A DNA stretch of 64,000 nt, taken from positions 1-64,000 of the forward strand of contig JBBEWH010000069.1 of assembly GCA_037414955.1 (NCBI GenBank), given 5' to 3'. This document shows positions 52,438 through 59,641 of the stretch, piece by piece. The notes under the pieces are model-generated. The model was not told where the DNA came from. It made no database searches and saw only the letters and a list, made by a program, of their open reading frames with translations. Source of the stretch: Phytohabitans sp037414955. GTDB taxonomy: Bacteria; Actinomycetota; Actinomycetes; Mycobacteriales; Micromonosporaceae. Numbering within the stretch: the first letter of the stretch is position 1; the number at the start of each line of letters is the position of its first letter. A program made the translations under genes and the position numbers.

Positions 52438-52610
52438 AGCCGAAAAGCTACCGAAGACCAACAAATAATTCTTCCGATCTTGAGCCAAGTCGTCGGCCGC
52501 GTCGTTTCGAAAGCGCCAACCCGGGCGCCGCGCAACAGGTAAAAGAAGAGTGGCCATTGTCCGATGCGAGCACGCCGATCGAAGACCATCTCGGTGATCT
52601 GGAGACCGAC

Positions 52611-53324
52611 ATGCTATGCACCTGGTTTACGCTGACCCGACCAAGTTGGCATTCGCTCATCTTCTACGTGGGCGCGGCGAACCTGACCCGGACATTGCTC
52701 ATGCGCTGCCACCCCGAAACCGAGCCGCATCCGCACACCCACTTCGGCGCGTACGCGTTGTGTGCCGGTTTCGCCCTCGCCATCGGGCAGCTCATCGAGC
52801 GGGTCCGCAGCCGGCTCACCTCCCGGGTGTGCAGCGCCACGCTCGGCACCATCGCCATGCTGCTGGCGGCGCTGCACGGCGAGCCGCCGGTGCTGGCACC
52901 GATCCTCGCCACGGCGGTGCTGCTCACCGCGACCTGCGGCGGCGAACTCGCGTACCGGATACTCGGCACCCGCCGGCCCACCTGGCATTCGATGATCTTC
53001 TTCGTGGGGCTGGCCGGCGTGACCCGCACCCTGCTCGCGGCCCGCGAACCGGTGCCCGCCGTGCTGGCGCACTACGTGGCCTACGCGCTGTGTGTGGGCC
53101 TCGCGGTGCTGATCGCCGCCGTGATGCGGCGGACCCAGAGCGACCTCACGCCCCGGGTACACAGCGGCACCCTGGGGGTGACCGCGCTGCTGCTGGCCGT
53201 GTTCCACGGCGACCTGCCGCCGCACGCACCGGTCGCGGCGACCGCGCTCATCTTCGGCGCCACGTGCGCGGGCGAGGTCGCGTACCGGCTCCGCGCCGCT
53301 TCCGCAAAGTCCGCTCCCCCATGA
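52611..53324 (+). CDS. Internally duplicated membrane protein of unknown function
   Basis: A 237-residue membrane protein made of two copies of one module. Copy 1 (about residues 9-120) and copy 2 (about 125-235) share RP(S/T)WHS(L/M)IF(Y/F)VG, then (N)LTRTLL, YALC-G-A, LT-RV-S-TLG, L-A-(L/F)HG-(L/P)P and ATC-GE(L/V)AYR. Each copy has about three membrane helices. I do not recognise the family. GGAG lies six bases before the ATG at 52611; a TTG at 52557 is the alternative start. It is divergent from the LysR-like gene, a natural candidate for its regulator. The stop TGA is in an R1 palindrome. Confidence 0.65.
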   Translation: MLCTWFTLTRPSWHSLIFYVGAANLTRTLLMRCHPETEPHPHTHFGAYALCAGFALAIGQLIERVRSRLTSRVCSATLGTIAMLLAALHGEPPVLAPILATAVLLTATCGGELAYRILGTRRPTWHSMIFFVGLAGVTRTLLAAREPVPAVLAHYVAYALCVGLAVLIAAVMRRTQSDLTPRVHSGTLGVTALLLAVFHGDLPPHAPVAATALIFGATCAGEVAYRLRAASAKSAPP

Positions 53325-53379
53325 TCAAGGCGTCCTTCAAGTCGTTAGAACTACTTGAGGGACGCCTTGATCATGGGGG
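53316..53379. repeat. R1 palindrome, full, C/G-extended arms
   Basis: CCCCCATGATCAAGGCGTCC ... GGACGCCTTGATCATGGGGG with loop GTTAGAAC. Complementarity runs into the flanking C5/G5. It holds the stop of the membrane protein and abuts the stop of the opposing CvnD-type gene. Confidence 0.94.
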
Positions 53380-53967
53380 TCAGCCGGCGGGGACGGGATG
53401 GCCCTGGCGGGCGGCGACGTGCTCGACGAGCGCCACCAGCACGAGCTTGCCGGACTGCCGGTCCCGGACGTCGCAGGGCACCACCGGCACGGTCGGGTCG
53501 AGGTCGAGCGCCTGGCGCACCGCGTCCGGCCCGAACCAGCGGGCGTCGTCGAAGCGGTTCACACCGACCACGAAAGGAATGCCGCGGCGCTCGAAGTAGT
53601 CCACCGACGGGAAGCAGTCCGCGAGCCGGCGGGTGTCGGCGAGCACCACCGCGCCGAGCGCGCCGAACGCCAGCTCGTCCCACACGAACCAGAACCGCTC
53701 CTGGCCGGGCGTGCCGAACAGGTACACCTGGAGGTCCTCGTTGATGGTGATCCGGCCGAAGTCCATCGCCACCGTGGTGGTGCGCTTCGTCTCGACGCCG
53801 GCCACGTCGTCGACGCCCACGCCAGCGATGGTCAGCACCTCTTCGGTGTGCAGCGGGCGCACCTCGCTGACCGCACCGACCAGCGTCGTCTTGCCGGCGC
53901 CGAAGCCGCCGGCGACGAGGATCTTCAGAGCCAGCGGAATCCGCTGGTCATAGCGCTCGGAGACCAT
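53380..53967 (-). CDS. cvnD: Conservon small GTP-binding protein CvnD
   Basis: A 195-residue Ras-like GTPase of the conservon type. The P-loop GGFGAGKTTLVGAVSEV lies near residues 20-36, the switch region TTTVAMDFGRITI around 65, and GTPGQERFWFVW around 85. The NKxD motif is altered to VGVNRFDD. Conservons encode a sensor kinase-like protein (A), a roadblock protein (B), a DUF742 protein (C) and this GTPase (D), and resemble a eukaryotic G-protein-coupled system. Last gene of the leftward cvnABCD operon, overlapping cvnC by 20 bases. Confidence 0.95.
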   Translation of the reverse strand: MVSERYDQRIPLALKILVAGGFGAGKTTLVGAVSEVRPLHTEEVLTIAGVGVDDVAGVETKRTTTVAMDFGRITINEDLQVYLFGTPGQERFWFVWDELAFGALGAVVLADTRRLADCFPSVDYFERRGIPFVVGVNRFDDARWFGPDAVRQALDLDPTVPVVPCDVRDRQSGKLVLVALVEHVAARQGHPVPAG

Positions 53968-54349
53968 TGACCACCGCCTGGAGGATATCGTCGTCGGGCG
54001 CCTGGGACGCTGCCGAGGGCTCGTGCAGCGCGATGAGGCCGGACACCAGCAGATCGCCGAGCAGCACCCGCACCACGCCCACCAGCAGGTCGAGGGCGGC
54101 CGCCAGCTCGGCCACGGACGTCGGTTGCTGCGCCATCGCGAGGATCGCGCGGTGCTCGGGTTGGAGCTCGGCCGCCTCCGGGGACCTGGCCGCGCCGGGC
54201 GCGGCCAGCACGAAGGCGAGCAGGTCGAAACCGCCGGTCACCGGCCGCACCCGGCCACCGGTCACCGTGTACGGCCGGACCACCGGACCCGCGTCGTCAT
54301 CGAGCCAGTGATGGCGGCGCGAGCCATACCCGTACCCGTTAGTGGCCAT
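53948..54349 (-). CDS. cvnC: Conservon DUF742 protein CvnC
   Basis: A 133-residue DUF742 protein, a winged-helix-like domain that acts as scaffold in conservons. PVVRPYTVTGGRVRP near residue 20 and ILAMAQQPTSVAELAAALDLLVGVVRVLLGDLLVSGLI near residue 70 are the family motifs. ATG at 54349 (a GTG directly upstream is possible). It overlaps cvnB at one end and cvnD at the other, so the three are translationally coupled. Confidence 0.95.
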   Translation of the reverse strand: MATNGYGYGSRRHHWLDDDAGPVVRPYTVTGGRVRPVTGGFDLLAFVLAAPGAARSPEAAELQPEHRAILAMAQQPTSVAELAAALDLLVGVVRVLLGDLLVSGLIALHEPSAASQAPDDDILQAVVNGLRAL

Positions 54350-54752
54350 CACGGGGAACCATGGTGGGTCGGACCGACGAGCTCATGTTCTGCCCGACCC
54401 GCGCCACGAGCATCGCCATCTCGTACGCGATCAGGCCGATGTCCGCGTCCGCCGTGCTGAGCAGCGCCAGGCAGGCGCCCATGCCGGCGGCGGTCACGAA
54501 GAGGTATCCGGACTCCATCTCGACCACGGTCTGCCGCACCGGGCCGGTCTGAAACTGCCGGCTGGCGCCCTTCGCGAGGCTCTGGAAGCCGGCCGCGATC
54601 GCGGACAGGTGCTCCGCGTCTTCCCGGGTGAGCTCACGGGACGCGCCCATCAGCAACCCGTCGGCGGACAGCACCACCGCCTGCCGGGCGGACGGCACCC
54701 GTTCGATCAGGTCGTCGAGCAGCCAGCTCAGCGTGGCGGCCTGCACGTGCAT
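54339..54752 (-). CDS. cvnB: Conservon roadblock/LC7 domain protein CvnB
   Basis: A 137-residue roadblock/LC7 protein: LSWLLDDLIERVPSARQAVVLSADGLLMGASREL ... AAGFQSLAKGASRQF ... VVEMESGYLFVTAAGMGACLALLSTADADIGLIAYEMAMLVARVG. In MglB-like systems this fold acts on the partner GTPase, and in conservons it is thought to do so for CvnD. It starts two bases after the cvnA stop. Confidence 0.95.
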   Translation of the reverse strand: MHVQAATLSWLLDDLIERVPSARQAVVLSADGLLMGASRELTREDAEHLSAIAAGFQSLAKGASRQFQTGPVRQTVVEMESGYLFVTAAGMGACLALLSTADADIGLIAYEMAMLVARVGQNMSSSVRPTMVPRDGH

Positions 54753-54754
54753 AT

Positions 54755-57112
54755 TCAGTCCTCGTCCCCTTCCGCGTCACGGCGTCCGCGCGCCGTGCCG
54801 GCCTGGAGCGCGGCCATCGTGGCCCGGGCCTGTTCGGCGGTGCGTTGCGTCGGCGCCTGCGGCTCCACCGGCTCCTGCGCTGCCTCGCGCAGTTGCGGCG
54901 CCAGGCTGGCCTGCCTCACCCGCCGGGGCAGGCCCGCCGGGCCACCGTCGGGCGCGGCCGCGTCGCCGGCCCGGCGGCTGGCGCCGCCGTTGGCCCGGCC
55001 GTTGGCGCCGTCGTTGGCCGCGCCGGCGGGTCCGGGCCCCGCGGTGCGGCGCGGCAGCTCGATGGCTCGCGCCTCGACCGTCGGCGCGTCGACGGCCGAC
55101 TCGACCGCCCGGCGCGTGGGCGGCTCGATCGCCGGCTGGGGCGGCCGGCTCTCCAGCAGCCGCACGGTGCGGGCCCGACGCAACCGACCCTCGTCGGCGG
55201 GCAGGGCGGGCTCCTCCGGTGCCGGCACGACCAGGTCCGGCGGCACGAGTACCACCGCCGTGACGCCTTCGTACGGCGACGGCTTCAGCCGGATCCGCAC
55301 GCCGTGCCGGGCGCCCAGCTGGGCCACCACGAACAGCCCGAGGTGCGAGCCACCCACCGGGTCGAAGTCCGGCGGCCGGGCCAGCCGGCGGTTCGCCTCC
55401 TCCAGCGCGTGCGCGGGCAGGCCCAGCCCGCGATCCTCGATCTCGATGGCGTATCCGTTCGGCACCGGCTGCCCGGTGACCCGCACCCGGCTCTGCGGCG
55501 GGGAGAACGTGGTCGCGTTCTCGATCAGCTCAGCGAGCAGGTGGATCAGGTCGCCGACGGCCGGGCCCGCGATCCCGGACGGCAGCACGCCGCTCACCGT
55601 CACCCGGGCGTACTCCTCCACCTCGGACACCGCGCCCCGGATGACGTCGAGCACGGCGACCGGGTTCCGCCAGCCGCGCCCCGGCACGTCGCCGGCCAGG
55701 ATCGCGAGGTCTTCGGCGTGCCGGCGCATCCGGGTGGCCAGGTGATCGATGCGGAACAGCTCTTCCAGCTCATCGGGCTCGGTGGCGCGCCGTTCCATGC
55801 CGTCGAGCAGGGTGAGCTGCCGGTGCAGCAGCGTCTGGCTGCGCCGGGCGATGTTGAGGAACACCTCGTTGTAGCCGCGGCGCAGGTTCGACTCGTCGAC
55901 CGCGGCCTGCACGGCGGTGCGCTGCGCCTCGGTGAATGCGTGGCCGAGCTGGCCGATCTCGTCCGTGCCGTACTCCAAGGGCGGCGCCTCCTGCACGACG
56001 TCGACCTGTTCGCCCCGGCGCAGCCGGGACACCACGTCGGGCAGGCGCCGGTCGGCCAGGTCCAGCGCGCTGACCCGCAGCCCGGTCAGCCGGCGGATCA
56101 GCGACCGGCCGACGCGCAACAACAGCAGCAGCGAGACCGCGATCGCGGCCAACCCGAGCAGGCCGGCCAGCGCCATCCGGGTCAGCACCCCGGTGGCCAC
56201 CGGGGCCGCCCGGTCGGTGATCGCGTCCGCGGTGGCCAGCTCGACGTCGCGGAGCTGCCGCGCCACGGCTTCGTAGGCGCTCTGCCACGCCGAGGCGCTC
56301 ACCGGCACCGCCGCACCGTCCCGGCCGCGCGTGACGACCTGCGTCTCCAGGTCGCGCAGCCGCTGGTAGGCCTCGCCCTCGGTGATCCGCTGGTAGGCGG
56401 CCCGGTCGGCCGCCGGCAGGGCGGCCGACGCGACGTCGTACAGGTAGCGGTGGGCGCCGACGATCTGCACGAACTGGGCATGGTTGCCGGGGGCGAACTT
56501 GCGGGCGGCGAACGCGCCCGCCAGCAGCGCGTCGGACTGCCCGAGCACCTCCCGGGCCCGGCTCAGGGCGACGACGGTGCGCGCGTCTTGGGTGAGCTGG
56601 TCGTCGTCGAGGTTCGCCAGCGCGCCGAAGAGCCGGAGCGCCTTGTCCACGATCCCGGTGTAGAGGCCCAGCGTGCCGGCCTGGTCCATTTCCCGCCGGT
56701 CGACGTAGCCCCGCCCGGCCGGCAGCACCTCCAGCTCGGTGAGGACGGCGTCGACGCGTACCCGAATCGGGTCTTCGGCGGCCTCGCGCACGTCGCTGGC
56801 GGCGGCCCGGCGACGGAAGTCGGCGGCCGCGGCGTCGGTGCGGTTGCGCTGCTCGGCCAGAGCGGGAAGGTCGCCGCTGCCGGCCAGGTAGACCAGCGAG
56901 AGCCGGCGCTCGCGCTGCAGCTCAGCGACGAGCGAGTCGCCCGGGCGGCTCAGCTCGTCGCGAACGGCGCGGGTGTCGAGCAGAGCGAGCGCCGGGCCGG
57001 CGGTCAGCACGGTCGTGAAGATCCACAAAGCCACGAGGGCGGCGACCGGCACGGCCACCAGAGTGGTGATCTTCGCGCGAATCGACCAGTTTCCGGTCCG
57101 GGGGTGCGTCAT
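54755..57112 (-). CDS. cvnA: Conservon sensor protein CvnA (nitrate/nitrite-sensor-like, histidine-kinase-like)
   Basis: A 785-residue membrane sensor. Two membrane helices (about residues 13-37 and 305-330) flank an extracellular all-helical NIT-type sensor domain. A HAMP region follows (about 330-395), then a GHKL ATPase domain (about 500-625) with ELIENATTFSPPQ, the N-box, DRGLGLPAH, and GSHLGLFVVAQLGARHGV, the G-boxes. No phospho-accepting His motif is evident, as expected for CvnA. The tail (about 640-785) is rich in Pro, Ala and Arg and probably disordered. First gene of the operon cvnABCD, which is preceded by a hairpin. Confidence 0.95.
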   Translation of the reverse strand: MTHPRTGNWSIRAKITTLVAVPVAALVALWIFTTVLTAGPALALLDTRAVRDELSRPGDSLVAELQRERRLSLVYLAGSGDLPALAEQRNRTDAAAADFRRRAAASDVREAAEDPIRVRVDAVLTELEVLPAGRGYVDRREMDQAGTLGLYTGIVDKALRLFGALANLDDDQLTQDARTVVALSRAREVLGQSDALLAGAFAARKFAPGNHAQFVQIVGAHRYLYDVASAALPAADRAAYQRITEGEAYQRLRDLETQVVTRGRDGAAVPVSASAWQSAYEAVARQLRDVELATADAITDRAAPVATGVLTRMALAGLLGLAAIAVSLLLLLRVGRSLIRRLTGLRVSALDLADRRLPDVVSRLRRGEQVDVVQEAPPLEYGTDEIGQLGHAFTEAQRTAVQAAVDESNLRRGYNEVFLNIARRSQTLLHRQLTLLDGMERRATEPDELEELFRIDHLATRMRRHAEDLAILAGDVPGRGWRNPVAVLDVIRGAVSEVEEYARVTVSGVLPSGIAGPAVGDLIHLLAELIENATTFSPPQSRVRVTGQPVPNGYAIEIEDRGLGLPAHALEEANRRLARPPDFDPVGGSHLGLFVVAQLGARHGVRIRLKPSPYEGVTAVVLVPPDLVVPAPEEPALPADEGRLRRARTVRLLESRPPQPAIEPPTRRAVESAVDAPTVEARAIELPRRTAGPGPAGAANDGANGRANGGASRRAGDAAAPDGGPAGLPRRVRQASLAPQLREAAQEPVEPQAPTQRTAEQARATMAALQAGTARGRRDAEGDED

Positions 57113-57171
57113 CAGACCTCGTACGTGGGGGGTGAGGCGCCTTGGGAAGGATACATGTCCCTCGCTGAGCG

Positions 57172-57204
57172 CAAAGCGTCCTTCGGATAACGAAGGACGC
57201 TTTG
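57172..57204. repeat. Short hairpin related to the R1 core
   Basis: CAAAGCGTCCTTCG / CGAAGGACGCTTTG around GATAA. It holds the R1 core GCGTCCTTC/GAAGGACGC but not the GATCA ends. It lies between the divergent cvnA and the 57315 gene. Confidence 0.7.
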
Positions 57205-57314
57205 GGGCAAACGTCGGACATACCCACCCAAGCGCCTTCTCTGGACCGAGTCAAGTTTTCGGCACGATTCATGGGGAGGGTTGGCGATCACGCTCGAGCG
57301 GGAATACCACCCAT

Positions 57315-57884
57315 ATGACCACCACGCAGATCGTAGTTACCGTGATCGTAGTCTTGGCGGTCGCGGCGCTGGCCGGTATCGGCTGGTTTGTCGCTCGCCG
57401 CCGGGCTCTTCAGCAGAGATTCGGGCCCGAATACGACCGGGCCGTCGCCGAACAGGAAAGCCGCACCGCCGCCGAGCGCGAGCTCCGCGAACGCGAGCGC
57501 AAGCACGCCGCCCTCGAGCTCAAGGACCTCAGCCCGGACGCCCAGCAGCGGTACACCGCCGAATGGGAGGACGTCCAGGCACGGTTCGTCGAGGCGCCAG
57601 AGGAAGCGGTACGCGCCGCGGACGAGTTGGTCCTGCGCCTGATCACCGAGCGCGGGTACCCCGCCGAGAACTACGAGGAGCAGCTCGCGCACCTTTCCGT
57701 CGAGCACGCGCGGACGCTCGGCCACTACCGCGACGCGCACGAGATCTACCTCGAGAACGAGCGTGGCGAAGCCAGCACCGAACGCCTCCGCCAGGCACTC
57801 GTGCACTACCGGGCGCTCTTCGCCGACCTGCTCGGCACCACCCCGGAGAGCCCCAACCGCGCCGTCCCCCACACCCAGCGCTGA
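57315..57884 (+). CDS. Single-pass membrane protein with shared C-terminal helical module
   Basis: A 189-residue protein. One N-terminal membrane helix (about residues 5-27) is followed by a charged coiled coil (about 28-70, rich in Glu and Arg) and a helical module (about 75-175). The module has the pattern YTAEWEDVQARFVEAPEEAVRAADELVLRLITERGYP ... STERLRQALVHYRALFADLLG. The same pattern closes the next gene product. No family name comes to mind. It is the first gene of a two-gene unit; the stop is 13 bases before the next ATG. No clear ribosome site precedes the ATG at 57315. Confidence 0.8.
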   Translation: MTTTQIVVTVIVVLAVAALAGIGWFVARRRALQQRFGPEYDRAVAEQESRTAAERELRERERKHAALELKDLSPDAQQRYTAEWEDVQARFVEAPEEAVRAADELVLRLITERGYPAENYEEQLAHLSVEHARTLGHYRDAHEIYLENERGEASTERLRQALVHYRALFADLLGTTPESPNRAVPHTQR

Positions 57885-57897
57885 GGAGGCACCCCCG

Positions 57898-59100
57898 ATG
57901 GCCGACCAGAAGACCCACCCCTATCCGCCCACCGACCCGCCGTCCGCCTCATCGACGGACGACGAGCCGGAGCGCGTCGTCTCCGACCCGGTGCCGGTGC
58001 CATCCCCCGATCCCTCCTCTCGGGCCTCCTCCTCTGATCAGTTCGTCTCGTCCGACCCGGCCACCTCTGACCGGGGCGGCTCTGACCAGGAAGGCGGCGT
58101 CGCCGACCGTCATTCGGATGAGGACGAGTCGGACAACTCTCCCGCCGAGGACGTCACCGACCGGGTGCCGGGCGAGGCGCTCGACGACCGCGGCACGTTC
58201 GACGACCCGGTGCTCGCCGACGAGCGCACCGACCCGGACGACATCACCGCGGTGACCCCGCCGTCCTCCACCGACGAGGCCGATAGGGCTTCTGACGAGG
58301 ACGCCGATGCCACCTCGTCCGCCGCCGCACCTGCCACGTTGGACAACAGGTCAGCCGACGGAACGACGCCCGAGTTCCACGAGCCCGCACCCCAGCCGAC
58401 CGCCTTCGGCGCGGCCACCGTGGGCGGCGCCGCCGCGGCCGCGGCCCTCGCCGGCCCATCCCGCGAGGCCACCGACACCGACCGCGATACCGCCAGTGCT
58501 CGCCGCGACGCCACCGACTCCGACCGCGACGTCACCGACTTTGACCGGGACACCCCGGGCTTTGACCGTGACACCCCGGGCGGGCGCTACGACGTCACCG
58601 ACTCTGACCGCGACATCGTCGCCGCCGATCGCGACGGCACCGGCCTTGACCGCGACGTCACCGACGCTCGCCGCGACGAGGTTCCGGCCGTCGGCGAGCC
58701 AATCACCGCCGCAACGTCGATCAAGGAGCGGGCCGCCGAGACACCGGCTGAGGATGAGCCGGTGGCCGCCGGAGTGGAGGTCCCGGCAGCGACCGAATCC
58801 GACCTTCTCCCCGGCGAGGTGCCGGCCGAGCCGGTGACGGCGCTGTGGGGCGACGAGACCGCCCAGCAGTTCCGCGACCGCTGGCGCGAGGTGCAGTTGC
58901 GCTTCGTCGACGATCCGCAGGGTGCCGCCCAGGAGGCCAAGAGCCTGGTGGCGGACGCCGTCGAGTCACTCACCGCGGCACTGTCCACGCAGCGCGACGA
59001 CCTGAGCGGCTGGTCCAGCGAGGAGGGCAACGACACCGAGCGGTTCCGCGTCGTGGTCCGGCAGTACCGCGACTTCCTCGACCGTCTCCTCGGCCTCTAG
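57898..59100 (+). CDS. Large disordered acidic protein with the same C-terminal module
   Basis: A 400-residue protein. The first 280 residues are rich in Asp, Ser, Pro and Thr and contain repeats such as DRDVTDFDRDTPGFDRDTPG, the pattern of a disordered, acidic region. A Gly/Ala stretch (about 170-190) could be a weak hydrophobic segment. The last 85 residues (ETAQQFRDRWREVQLRFVDDPQGAAQEAKSLVADAVESL ... DTERFRVVVRQYRDFLDRLLGL) match the module of the preceding protein. GAGGAGG precedes the ATG. Neither protein has a recognised function. Confidence 0.82.
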   Translation: MADQKTHPYPPTDPPSASSTDDEPERVVSDPVPVPSPDPSSRASSSDQFVSSDPATSDRGGSDQEGGVADRHSDEDESDNSPAEDVTDRVPGEALDDRGTFDDPVLADERTDPDDITAVTPPSSTDEADRASDEDADATSSAAAPATLDNRSADGTTPEFHEPAPQPTAFGAATVGGAAAAAALAGPSREATDTDRDTASARRDATDSDRDVTDFDRDTPGFDRDTPGGRYDVTDSDRDIVAADRDGTGLDRDVTDARRDEVPAVGEPITAATSIKERAAETPAEDEPVAAGVEVPAATESDLLPGEVPAEPVTALWGDETAQQFRDRWREVQLRFVDDPQGAAQEAKSLVADAVESLTAALSTQRDDLSGWSSEEGNDTERFRVVVRQYRDFLDRLLGL

Positions 59101-59130
59101 CCCGCCTCTCGTCCTCCCAAGATCCTTCCT

Positions 59131-59220
59131 CAGTCAAGATCAAGACAACTGTGCGAGAGTTGCCCCGTTCCTCAAAGGCGGACACGGCGACTCTCGCACA
59201 GTTGTCTTGATCTTGACTGG
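59131..59220. repeat. R5 long palindrome
   Basis: Perfect arms of 30 bases (CAGTCAAGATCAAGACAACT... and its reverse complement ...AGTTGTCTTGATCTTGACTG) around about 30 bases. It starts 30 bases after a stop codon, ends in GATCAAG like R1 but has a different core. Only this copy occurs here. Confidence 0.92.
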
Positions 59221-59507
59221 ATCAGCCCGCAACCCCTTGATCAGCTCGGCGCAGCCGCCACACTCCGCCGTCCTCGCCGATCGAGGGCGCATCGTCGCGA
59301 TTTGGGCGATCAAGGCAGGTCCTCGATCAACAAAAGTCCTCACCGACCCCGCGCCCCAGAGGGGAGCCCTATCCCCCTCTGAACGGTGAGAGGGGAGCTT
59401 TCCTCAGCATGCGCTCCCCAGAGGGCTGCCCTCTGGAAGACAAGCACGGAAGACAAGCACGGAAGACAGCGCGCCGCGCGCACCCGCGCGGGCGGCGGTC
59501 GCCTCGC
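59221..59507. other. Gene-free stretch with small repeats
   Basis: No gene is seen. It holds an imperfect inverted repeat CAGAGGGG/CCCCCTCTG (59357-59381), further GAGGGG/CCCCAGAGGG words, and a 13-base direct repeat GGAAGACAAGCAC twice plus eight bases (59435-59468). It looks like a patch of decayed or slippage-made sequence. Confidence 0.6.
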
Positions 59508-59563
59508 CATGATCAAGGCGTCCCTCAAGTAGTTCTAACGACTACAGGGACGCCTTGATCATG
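59508..59563. repeat. R1 palindrome, full
   Basis: CATGATCAAGGCGTCCCTCAAGTAG, loop TTCTAA, CGACTACAGGGACGCCTTGATCATG. The inner arm has slipped by a few bases. It lies 79 bases before the phosphoesterase gene and far from any 3' end. Confidence 0.92.
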
Positions 59564-59641
59564 GGAAGGGTTCACCGGGTGTTGGGAGTGTGTTGAGCAC
59601 AGGCGGAGCTGGTGTTCGCCCGGTTCTCGGTGAATGTGGGC

